DNA of 10,781 nt, taken from positions 1-10,781 of the forward strand of contig JAHEML010000052.1 of assembly GCA_024643705.1 (NCBI GenBank), in the 5' to 3' direction. This document shows, in pieces, positions 1-7,400 of this stretch. Within the stretch, counting starts at the first letter, position 1, and every line of letters begins with the position of its first letter. This stretch comes from Caldilineaceae bacterium (GTDB taxonomy: Bacteria; Chloroflexota; Anaerolineae; Caldilineales; Caldilineaceae). The notes under the pieces were generated by a model. The model did not search any database and was not told the DNA's origin. It worked only from the letters and a program-made list of their open reading frames with translations. The position numbers and the translations under genes were made by a program.

Positions 1-204
1 GGGGGTGGCGTCGGCGTGGGCCAACACACTTTTTAAGGCCAGCATCAGCCGGGATGTTTCGCCCCCAGAGGCCACCTTCGCCATGGGTTTCAACGGTTCG
101 CCGGGGTTGGCGCTGATCAGAAACTCCACCCGATCCACACCGGTGCTGTCGAATTGCACACGCTGACCATCCGGCAAATAGGCCCCGGTGGCCGAGGCCG
201 CCTA
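1..204 (-). pseudogene. recN: recN continuation downstream of the in-frame amber codon, running off the left edge
   Basis: Reading on in the same frame past TAG (202-204) gives 67 more codons to the window edge, and they are unmistakably RecN: GAYLPDGQRVQFDSTGVDRV, then EFLISANPGEPLKPMAKV, then the ABC signature region ASGGETSRLMLALKSVL (signature ASGGE at codons 457-461 of the joined frame). No frameshift is needed; the reading is collinear across the stop. The codon sits in a poorly conserved stretch between the coiled coil and the C-terminal ATPase lobe, and a single C-to-T change from CAG (Gln) would produce it. Walker B and the D-loop must lie outside the window. If the stop is real and not suppressed, the ATPase lacks its second half and recN is a pseudogene. 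If it is a base error, 1-1440 is one intact partial CDS. Confidence 0.85.
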
Positions 205-1440
205 CTCCACCGCAAGGCCGAAGCGGGCGTGGGCCATGTGCAGATCAGCCAGTTCGCCTTCGATCTGCCGGGCCATTTCGACACCAGCCGCGGAGCGGGC
301 CGCGCTCAACACGGCCCCCAAACGCCCGATCTCCCGCAGCAGACGCTCTTCGTCGGCTTCGAGGGCGGCTGTTTTCACCTCCCAATCGCTCAGATCATCC
401 AATTCGGCCTGGGCCTTGTCGCCGTAGGCGATCACATCTGTCAGGCTGTCGCCATATTTGCGCTTCAGGTTACCTACAAGTTGCAATCGTTCTTCCACCT
501 CGGCCAGGCGCTCCGGGTTGAATTCCAGATTGTCCGCATAATCTTGAATCTCGCGCGAGAGGTCGGAAAGCTGTTCCAGCAGGCTTTGGGAGAGTTCGGC
601 AGCCGTTTCCATGCTGTTGTCGATGCGGGCCAACCGTTCGAGCCTACCCACGGCCTGCCCCAAAAGATCGATGACACCCAGAGCTTCGCCATCGCCTTCG
701 TCCAGCAGCCCGCTGGCAGTCTGGGCCAATTGGAGGAGCGACTCGGCATTGCCCAACCGTCGTCGCTCGTTTTCCATCTCTTCATCTTCCCCAGGGATCA
801 GCCTGGCGTTGGCAATCTCTTCGGCCTGAAACGAAAGCAAATCCACCCGCTGAGCCAGGGTACGCGCGTCCTGGCGCAACCGCTCCAGTTCCCGGCGCAC
901 GCCGTTGAGCTGCCGCACCAGTTCGGCCACTTTTTTGCGCCGTTCGGTCAGCCCCCCATAGCGGTCGATCAGAGCAACGTGGGTGCGGGGATGCAGCAGA
1001 TTCAGATGCTCGCCCTGGCCGTGGATGTCTACCAATTGGCTGGCGATGTCGCTGAGAATTTGCAGAGAGACGGCTCGCCCGTTGACCCTGGCGATGTTGC
1101 GCCCACTCAGCCGTACCTCGCGGCCCAGCAGCAGGGTGTGGGGTGCGTCTGGGTTGTCCAGCCCTTCGTTCTCCAGCAAAGCGTGAATATCGGTGATCTG
1201 TTCGCCCGTTCCATTCCCCGGTTTCAGGGTAAAAATGGCGTCAACCTCCGCCCGTTCAGCGCCAGAGCGAACCATGTCGGTGGTGGCTCGATCCCCCAGA
1301 AGTAAGCCCAAAGCGTCGATAATAATCGACTTACCGGCTCCGGTCTCGCCGGTCAACACATTCAACCCGGCATGAAAGTTAAGGCGCAGTTCATCAATAA
1401 TGGCAAAGTTGCGGATGTGGAGTTCCAGAAGGCCAGTCAT
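202..1440 (-). CDS. recN: DNA repair ATPase RecN, N-terminal 412 codons up to an in-frame amber stop
   Basis: RecN is a cytoplasmic SMC-like ATPase acting early in recombinational repair of double-strand breaks. The protein opens with the typical RecN start (LLELHIRNFAIIDEL), followed by a Walker A loop GETGAGKS at residues 31-38. A long charged heptad-rich coiled coil follows, with the typical sequence ANARLIPGEDEE near its middle and HMAHARFGLAVE just before the stop. The ATG is the first possible start: an in-frame TAG lies five codons upstream (1453-1455). There is no clear Shine-Dalgarno directly upstream. Family members are about 550-590 residues, so 412 is short. The missing C-terminal part is present in the same frame beyond the TAG at 202-204 and is listed separately. 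The gene is divergent from tatA. RecN identity is near certain; whether a functional protein is made is open. Confidence 0.93.
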   Translation of the reverse strand: MTGLLELHIRNFAIIDELRLNFHAGLNVLTGETGAGKSIIIDALGLLLGDRATTDMVRSGAERAEVDAIFTLKPGNGTGEQITDIHALLENEGLDNPDAPHTLLLGREVRLSGRNIARVNGRAVSLQILSDIASQLVDIHGQGEHLNLLHPRTHVALIDRYGGLTERRKKVAELVRQLNGVRRELERLRQDARTLAQRVDLLSFQAEEIANARLIPGEDEEMENERRRLGNAESLLQLAQTASGLLDEGDGEALGVIDLLGQAVGRLERLARIDNSMETAAELSQSLLEQLSDLSREIQDYADNLEFNPERLAEVEERLQLVGNLKRKYGDSLTDVIAYGDKAQAELDDLSDWEVKTAALEADEERLLREIGRLGAVLSAARSAAGVEMARQIEGELADLHMAHARFGLAVE

Positions 1441-1493
1441 GGAGAATCGGTTCTACCCCAAAAATGAGAATGATGGCGACAAGGATGTGCCTA

Positions 1494-1502
1494 TTTTAGC
1501 AC
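1494..1502 (-). promoter_or_regulatory. Putative recN promoter (extended -10)
   Basis: On the minus strand the sequence reads TGCTAAAAT: a TGn extension followed by TAAAAT (5 of 6 to consensus). It would start transcription about 45 bases before the recN ATG. The -35 region 17 bases upstream (TTCGCC) is poor, as is common for extended -10 promoters. Prediction from sequence only. Confidence 0.45.
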
Positions 1503-1634
1503 GAATGGTCGATTCGGCGAAGCAATTGGGGATTCCTTTCCTGTTGATGGAAATCGTCCGCTGGCCTCTCTACACCAGTTGGGTGTCGGTCGGGAAACAA
1601 TGTGGAATCGCTGTGCTTTCTTATGAGTAGAGAT

Positions 1635-1662
1635 TTGCAGCACTTTGTAGGCGTGTTATAAT
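1635..1662 (+). promoter_or_regulatory. Putative tatA promoter (perfect extended -10)
   Basis: TGTTATAAT at 1654-1662 is a consensus TATAAT with a TGn extension. A weak -35 (TTGCAG, 1635-1640) lies 16 bases upstream. Transcription would start near 1669, giving a leader of about 70 bases for tatA that includes the hairpin at 1699-1719. This is the best promoter match noticed in the window. Confidence 0.65.
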
Positions 1663-1698
1663 GGCTTCGCTGGACTGCATACTACTGCGACCCTTCCC

Positions 1699-1719
1699 TT
1701 TGACGGGCCGTTCGTCAAA
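1699..1719 (+). other. Perfect hairpin in the tatA leader
   Basis: TTTGACG (1699-1705) and CGTCAAA (1713-1719) form a 7-base-pair perfect stem around a 7-base loop, ending 7 bases upstream of the tatA Shine-Dalgarno. There is no U-run after it, so it is not an intrinsic terminator. It could stabilise the mRNA, affect ribosome access, or be an operator. Confidence 0.5.
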
Positions 1720-1726
1720 TTTCTAT

Positions 1727-1732
1727 AAGGAG
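1727..1732 (+). promoter_or_regulatory. tatA ribosome binding site
   Basis: AAGGAG with 8 bases to the ATG at 1741 is a strong Shine-Dalgarno and fixes the tatA start. Confidence 0.85.
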
Positions 1733-1740
1733 CACCTTCA

Positions 1741-1971
1741 ATGCCTTCTCTTGGACCGACAGAACTGATTCTAATTTTGGTAATTGTTGTCATCTTTTTC
1801 GGCGTTGGCCGCCTGCCAGAAGTCTTTGGTGGCCTGGGCAAAGGGATTCGCGAATTCCGCCGGGCAGCAAAAGACGAGAGCGAACTCGATGAAGATGACG
1901 AACCCGTTGCTTCCCGCAAAAAGAGCAAGCCAGTAGAAGCAGAAGCCGAAGAGACTGAAGACGCGGCATAA
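1741..1971 (+). CDS. tatA: Sec-independent (twin-arginine) translocase subunit TatA
   Basis: A 76-residue TatA/E-family protein that would oligomerise in the cytoplasmic membrane and, with TatC, export folded proteins carrying twin-arginine signals. A short N-terminal tail (MPSLGPTE) leads into one membrane helix at residues 7-22. The FG hinge (F20-G21) and the hallmark GRLPEVFGGLGKGIREFRRA amphipathic helix follow at residues 23-42. Residues 44-76 are a highly charged, mostly acidic and presumably disordered tail. Length and layout fit TatA well; TatB is usually longer and part of a tatABC operon. No tatC or tatB is adjacent, so this is an orphan, monocistronic-looking subunit with its own promoter, leader hairpin and a downstream terminator. 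The start is supported by AAGGAG 8 bases upstream. Confidence 0.92.
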   Translation: MPSLGPTELILILVIVVIFFGVGRLPEVFGGLGKGIREFRRAAKDESELDEDDEPVASRKKSKPVEAEAEETEDAA

Positions 1972-1972
1972 G

Positions 1973-2011
1973 CGCATACGGCATACGCATTTGCGACATA
2001 CAGTGTATGCG
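1973..2011 (+). repeat. Short direct and inverted repeat cluster after tatA
   Basis: GCATACG is repeated head-to-tail (1974-1980, 1981-1987), CATACA/TGTATG forms a 13-base palindrome with a single central G (1997-2009), and CGCATAC (1973-1979) can pair with GTATGCG (2005-2011). No U-run follows, so it is not a classical terminator. It might be an mRNA 3'-end structure or an operator. No gene was found between here and the terminator at 2117. Confidence 0.35.
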
Positions 2012-2116
2012 GGTTGAGGCATTGAAATTTGTGTAGCACCCCGTAGTGTATGTGCCCATTGTCCGAAAATTCAATGTGGCTTTGTTGAATATCGGTGCAG
2101 AGAGATAAAACAATTT

Positions 2117-2157
2117 ACCCGGTTGACCGAATTTATGGTCAACCGGGTTTTGTCTTT
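2117..2157 (+). terminator. Intrinsic terminator downstream of tatA
   Basis: ACCCGGTTGACC (2117-2128) and GGTCAACCGGGT (2137-2148) make a perfect 12-base-pair stem with an 8-base loop, followed by a T-rich tract (TTTTGTCTTT). It lies about 145 bases after the tatA stop and should separate tatA from the glycosyltransferase gene. The A-rich stretch upstream (ATAAAACAATTT) suggests it may also act weakly in the other direction. Confidence 0.85.
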
Positions 2158-2230
2158 CACCCGGCTCTTTTCATGGTCTTTCATGAATTTGTCCTGTTCC
2201 TTTCCTCCCCCCAAAACCGAAGGTTGACGC

Positions 2231-4225
2231 GTGCGATTCCTACGCTTTTTGGTCTTGATCGTAGCTCTGGTTGCTGTGTATGCCGCCCAATACCTTGTCG
2301 ATCAGCAGACGCTGGAATTTCTGCGTACTTCGTGGGTCTCAGAAAATCTTCCTTTCCTTCGGGCGATGATCGATTGGTCGCCCAATAACAGGCAGACGCT
2401 CGGTCTCTATCTCGGTGGAATTGGTGCGCTGCTTTTCGGGCTGACAGCCTATGGGTGGCCTCGCTGGTCTCCTGCAAACCCAGCCAAACCCATCAACCAC
2501 AACCCAGCGTCTCCCTCTTTCTCCTCTGCCTTTGGCCTTTTCCTCCTTCTAGCCCCTTTGTTCGGTGGTGCGCTTCTGGTTTTCTATTTGCAGCAGAATC
2601 CACAGGAACCAGCCTGGACCCATTTCCTTTGGATCGTTGGGATTGCGCTCTACGTGTTGGGGAGCTGGTTGCGAGACCGTGTACCCTCTTCTTCGATACC
2701 GGCCATGGTTCCAGAAAAAAGCTGGCCCGCCATGTTGCTGATGTTGGTGGTTGTGGGCTTCTTATTAGGTTGGCAACTGGATACTGTCCCTGTCCGGGTG
2801 GACGAGGCGCAGGCCACCCACGGGTTGCAAGCCTTGCAAGTTGCTGCGGGGTTGGAGAATCGCATTTTTGCCCCCAGTTGGTTCGACACCCCGCTCTTTG
2901 CCTACTATCCAGCGGCGTTGGGTATGGCTCTGGGCGGTGATGGGCTGTTGGGCAGCCGACTGTCGGGATTGATGGCTGGGCTGTTGATGATTGTGGGGGT
3001 CTGGTTGCTGGGGTGCGAAATTTATCGTCGCCCGCCGACCGCGGAAGATGGCCTGGACGATGGACGGATACCCGCCTTGTTGGCCGCTGCATTCACTGCG
3101 GTGGGCTACGCCTTCATCTATTTTGGCCGGTTGCCCTATTCCCTGGAAGCAATTGCCTGGGGTGTGTTGGGCCTGTGGGCACTCCACCGGGGAGTTCGCA
3201 CAAGATCCTTGCCCGCCATGGCCTTGGCTGGGCTGCTGGGCGGATTGGTTTTTAGCCTGCACAGTAGCGGGATTATTTTCTGGGCAGTTGCCCTACTTTG
3301 GTGGCTCTGGTTTGCTCTGTCCCGGCGGGGGTGGATGGCGCGCCTGGGTTGGAACGGCTTTGCCCTGTGGGCTGGGGGCGTGTTCGTCTTTCTGGCCCCA
3401 TTCATCGGGGGGTGGCTGCGGGTTCCACAGTCGTTGACAGCCCGCTTTCCAGATTTTGCGCTCCAGGCAACGGACATAGGTCTGTTTAGAAATGGCCGGG
3501 GAATACTCCTCGCTTTTTGGACACTGGCCGATGGCAGCAACCAGGCCCCGTGGCAAGGCCCACTCCTCGATAGCCTCGTCACGCCCCTTCTTCTGCTGGG
3601 TATCGGCTATATTCTCCTAAATCTGGATCGGCTGCAAAGCTGGCTGCTGCTTTCCTGGCTGGTGGCCGCGGTTGTGCTGGGCAATGTGCCCACGTTTGCG
3701 CCCTCTTGGCCTTGGATATTGTCCCTGCTACCGGTGGCAGGTCTGCTCTGCGCCGTAGCCATCGATCGGGCACGCTCTACATTGGTGCAGGCGGGCGCGC
3801 CGTGGCTTGGTCAGTTTAGCCTCTTTATCGTAGGCGGGTTGCTGGTGTTGGCTGTGTCGAATAATTGGGTAGCTTGGTACGAGACAGAGACCGTCCAGGG
3901 TGACCCAGCCAGCTACGCAGGGCGGGCTATCCGCAGTTTGCCCGCCGATCGTACGCCTGTTCTCCTTGATAACGGTGATGACAGTCGCGCCCGATGGAGT
4001 GATCCTGTTGTGCAATTTCTGGCTGGCGGACCCTATGCCAAAGAGGCCTTATCCATCAACTCTAACGATTGGCCTGCCAACCTCCCCGCCCAATCCTCGA
4101 TTATTCTCCAACCCGACGATCAGCCACTGGCAGCGGAACTCCAAAGCCGCTACCCCGGCGGCGTCTTTCTTCTGCAACGCAACCGCCAGGGCGATCCTGT
4201 TCTGATCGTCTATCAACTGCCCTAA
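2231..4225 (+). CDS. Polytopic GT-C-type membrane glycosyltransferase (PMT/ArnT-like, GT39/GT83-related)
   Basis: A 664-residue integral membrane protein. Strongly hydrophobic segments occur around residues 3-21, 57-74, 99-119, 131-146, 166-182, 243-260, 280-298, 303-318, 328-341, 346-362, 374-391, 449-463, 468-483, 493-511 and 527-542. After residue 182 comes VRVDEAQATHGLQAL with the Asp-Glu pair D191-E192, as in the first outer loop of GT-C enzymes that use polyprenyl-phosphate sugars. SWFDTPLFAYYPAAL then resembles the conserved second stretch of this fold. Residues 546-664 form a soluble C-terminal domain. The likely role is sugar transfer from a lipid carrier to a lipid, polysaccharide or protein outside the membrane; donor and acceptor cannot be read from sequence. 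The start is GTG with AAGG 7 bases upstream. Four membrane segments precede the usual first helix. No convincing promoter is visible between the terminator at 2157 and the start. The gene ends convergently with the caspase gene. Confidence 0.8.
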   Translation: MRFLRFLVLIVALVAVYAAQYLVDQQTLEFLRTSWVSENLPFLRAMIDWSPNNRQTLGLYLGGIGALLFGLTAYGWPRWSPANPAKPINHNPASPSFSSAFGLFLLLAPLFGGALLVFYLQQNPQEPAWTHFLWIVGIALYVLGSWLRDRVPSSSIPAMVPEKSWPAMLLMLVVVGFLLGWQLDTVPVRVDEAQATHGLQALQVAAGLENRIFAPSWFDTPLFAYYPAALGMALGGDGLLGSRLSGLMAGLLMIVGVWLLGCEIYRRPPTAEDGLDDGRIPALLAAAFTAVGYAFIYFGRLPYSLEAIAWGVLGLWALHRGVRTRSLPAMALAGLLGGLVFSLHSSGIIFWAVALLWWLWFALSRRGWMARLGWNGFALWAGGVFVFLAPFIGGWLRVPQSLTARFPDFALQATDIGLFRNGRGILLAFWTLADGSNQAPWQGPLLDSLVTPLLLLGIGYILLNLDRLQSWLLLSWLVAAVVLGNVPTFAPSWPWILSLLPVAGLLCAVAIDRARSTLVQAGAPWLGQFSLFIVGGLLVLAVSNNWVAWYETETVQGDPASYAGRAIRSLPADRTPVLLDNGDDSRARWSDPVVQFLAGGPYAKEALSINSNDWPANLPAQSSIILQPDDQPLAAELQSRYPGGVFLLQRNRQGDPVLIVYQLP

Positions 4226-4228
4226 CCT

Positions 4229-4313
4229 GAAAATAGAACACAGGTGATATGGATTAGGCGGACACCCGCGGATAAAACCCGCGTAACTCTGCGTTCATCA
4301 GCGTCCTATTTTC
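4229..4313. repeat. Imperfect palindromic intergenic repeat, full copy
   Basis: The element begins GAAAATAG (4229-4236) and ends with its exact complement CTATTTTC (4306-4313). Between them the arms remain partly complementary and the centre contains CCCGCG twice (4265-4270, 4278-4283). It starts three bases after the glycosyltransferase stop codon. The wording (ACCCGCGTAA, GCGTTCATCAGCGTCC) resembles an intergenic repeat family I have the impression of seeing in many bacterial genomes, which I cannot confirm here. It may fold into a long hairpin in transcripts from either side and so help end the two convergent genes. Confidence 0.6.
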
Positions 4314-4352
4314 CTTGCTGGTTGTGCCCAATCGGGCATGGATAACTGACTC

Positions 4353-4393
4353 GGAAATAGAACATGGATGACACGGAGAGAATTGACTATTCC
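4353..4393. repeat. Second, internally deleted copy of the palindromic repeat
   Basis: Positions 4353-4377 match 4229-4253 at 19 of 25 bases, including AAATAGAACA. The copy closes with CTATTCC (4387-4393), near-complementary to its own first bases GGAAATAG. It lacks the GC-rich centre of the first copy. It ends 13 bases from the stop codon of the triple-caspase gene. Confidence 0.5.
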
Positions 4394-4406
4394 TTCGCTT
4401 CCTCCG

Positions 4407-7400
4407 TTATAGTAGAGAGGTGCTTGGACCTGTCCCCGTGCCTGTGCCAGCACCCTGGGATGGCGTGCTCTCCCAGCCGGAGCCTGTCCCCCGGCCAGAG
4501 GAACGCCGTGCGGCCAGTTGTTGGCGGATTTCCTCTTTGTGGCCCGCAGGCGCGCCCAGTTCCAGATAGGTCTCCCACGCTTTTTCAGCCTCGACCAATT
4601 GCTCCTGCTCCACCCGTGTAAAGATGGCCCGGCCCAAAAAGTAGTAGGCTGCAGCGTTGTCAGGATTCCCCCGGATCGCATCGCGCAACTCGCTGATCGC
4701 CGTGTCCAGATCACCCGGACGTTCCTGGCCGTAACCGATGGCAATGGCTGGCGCAGTGGCAGCCGATGCTGAAATCGTCATCACACGCCCCAGATGATAG
4801 TGGGCCTCGTGGCACAATTCGGGCAAGCCGATCTCCTCCCGTTTCAATGCCTCTTGCAGCGAACGCAGGCCGCTGCCAAAGTCGCCCCTGGCCGCTTGTA
4901 CAATGCCCAAGTTCAGCCAAGCCTCCATATCTTCTCCATCCCGCCGGGCAAGCAGCCGGTTGGAAAGTTCCTCCACCCGTTGTAAAGGCTCCTCGAAAAT
5001 CTGGCGGCGGATGGCATTCTCCACTTCCTCCTCCAAAATCACATTGCTAAAAAGAATCTCGGCAGGGCGGATACCCACAAAGAAGGGCTGCAACCATTTC
5101 AGCCGGTTGGCGATCGTTGCATACAACTCGGCGTAGGTGCAGGCTGCCCGCTTACCTTCGCTGCTTTCATTTTCCCCCTCGGTTTCCTGTCCATCCCCAC
5201 TCCGTTCCAGCACAGATTGAATAAATGCCGTGGTCAGCACGCCCTGGGGTTTGGGCGCACTCTGGGGTTTGGGCGCACCTCCATCAAAAGGCGACGGGAA
5301 ATCGGCTTCGGCGACCGCGACCCCTGGCGGCAGTTCGTCCTGGGAAAAGAGGGCTTGCAACGAGATGGGATACAAGGTAGATCGCCCGATGGTGAGTCCT
5401 TGTTCTGCGATTTGTTCCTCGACATAACCCCGCACCCGCTGGGATTCTATCCCCATCTGCCACTCTCGATTGTCGGGTTTGCTCGCCAGCCCAGCTTTGC
5501 TCAGGGCCACATCGCGGGTTCCCACCGACGGACGGATGTCGGCTGACACATAGCGGCTGTGGGAAGGCGCGCCCCAGGGCAATTGATCGCCCGCGGCCCA
5601 ACCGGCGTCGATCAGGGTGAACAGATTGTTGGGGAATTGATCGGCCTCTTGGGCCAGCTCGTGTAAGAGTATGTCCGTGGGGATGGCTGCGCTGCGGGCG
5701 TCGAAGGGCAGGATGGTTGGCCGATGTGGATAGGCGAGAGAGCCATTGCCGGCAAAATAGAAGAAGGCCGGTTCGCTACGCGCAACCCCTACCAAGCGGC
5801 TGAACTCCTTGCGAATGGCTCCGGCGGTCGCATCTTGGTTGACCAATGTCACGATATGCTCTTCGTCTGCCCCCAGTTTCTCAACCAGAAGTCTGCGCAC
5901 ATTTTCCACATCGTCCAGCGCGCCCAGGGCTGGTGGGATAGACGAGTGGGAGTACTGACCCACACCCACCAACACCGCGTGCAGCCGATGATTGGTCAAC
6001 CCTTCGGCGGCTGTCAAGGCGTTGGCCAATCGGGCATCGTTTGGGGTTGTAGTCTGGTAGTCGCGCAGGGTTTGCACCCCATCTGCATAGGTGTGGGTGC
6101 GTAGTTGGGCAATCGCCAGGGAGAGCGCCCATTCTGGATCGTTCAACCCAATCCGGGCAGCTTGCTCTTGGGCTGCCTGCAAAAGCCGCCGAGCCTGGGG
6201 AAAAGCCTGTTTCGCCAGATAACCCCGACCCAATGCGTGCAGCACCGGCGGGAAGTTCATCGACTGTTCCTGGGAAAAACGACGCTCGAATGTCTCCAGT
6301 TGGGTCAGTGTCAAGGCGTCAAAGTTGCGCCTCGGAGAGAATGTAAAAGCATCAGCATAGAGTTGCCAGTCCAGATTCTCGAAGAGCGCTCCCTGACCGT
6401 TGCCAACCAGGCGCGGTGTCTGTTGGCCTTCGCTCTTTGTCTCGACAGCCTGCACCACCTCGGCCATCACCTCATCCAACGATGCATTGGGTGTGCGCGA
6501 GAGAGATTGGACCAGTTCGTAGGAAAAAAGGCCATAGTATTTGCCGTTGAACCGAGTCTCCTGGGCTGTCTGGCTTGGCCTATCTTCCGCCAGTGCCAGC
6601 AGATAGGCCCCTTCTTCGGCCAAGGCAAACATCTCATCCCGGCCATGGGTATCCAACACCAGAAGCTTGTGCTGGGCAGGAATCGTCTTGACGGCAGCGT
6701 GCAATTCCTCAGCAGTGATACCGTTGATTCTAGCCCCAATATCGTAATCGTGGGGGAGAAGATAGGCGGGTGAATCCTGGCTGATGGCGTGGCCCGAATA
6801 CCAGATCACCACCCGATCTTCATCGCCTGCATCAGTCGCCAATTGTGTCAACGCATCCACAATGGCCTGATAGGTGGCCTTGGCATCCTCCAGCCGAAAG
6901 ATGTTGGACGGATCGAAGCCAAAATGGGTGACAAGCATCTCGTGGGCCAGGTCCAGATCGTTGGGAGGCCCGGCCAACGGGGGTATGTGGCTCGCCCCGT
7001 CATACTCACTGATACCGATGAGAAGCGCCCGCCCTACCGACTTTTGGTCGTCTTTGGAAAGGGCAGCCAACATCTGGTTCAGGCATGGCAAGCGCCAGTC
7101 GGCGGGATAGGCTCCCGCAAAATCTTCGATGGCGCGGGTCGTGGCTGTTGTGTCGCCAGCGAGGGCAGAGGCCACAACACGGCCAAAGGCTGCTTCGACG
7201 CGCAGATCTCCGCTCAGTTTTTCCTGGGCAGCCCCCAGCGAGGCCAGAGCCGAACGGGCATCACCCCGCGCCAATTGGGCCAGACCCAGGTAGAGATGGG
7301 CAGCGGGCAAAGGTTGACCCAGTTCTCCGGCCAGACGAAGGGATTCGTTCAACTGACGTTCTGCCGAGCGGAAACGCTCTTTGTCGTCCAGCAGCCGGCC

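Noticed and set aside
154..1305. Long plus-strand open frame of 383 codons opposite recN
   Set aside because: It is antisense to a clear RecN coding frame, has a composition typical of a shadow frame, and has no recognisable domain.
1443..1454. Near-palindrome AGAATCGGTTCT just before the recN start, considered as a LexA (SOS) box
   Set aside because: It has only a 2-base spacer and one arm mismatch and does not fit GAAC-N4-GTTC; without a known LexA motif for this organism it is not supportable.
1400..1630. Possible 76-residue small protein between recN and tatA
   Set aside because: It overlaps the recN start region and the predicted recN promoter, has no Shine-Dalgarno, and has no recognisable features.
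2158..2230. Promoter for the glycosyltransferase gene
   Set aside because: No -10/-35 pair or extended -10 of acceptable quality was found; only partial matches overlapping the terminator tail.
4326..4340. Short hairpin TGCCC-AATC-GGGCA as a terminator between the convergent genes
   Set aside because: It has only a 5-bp stem and no T-run on either strand.
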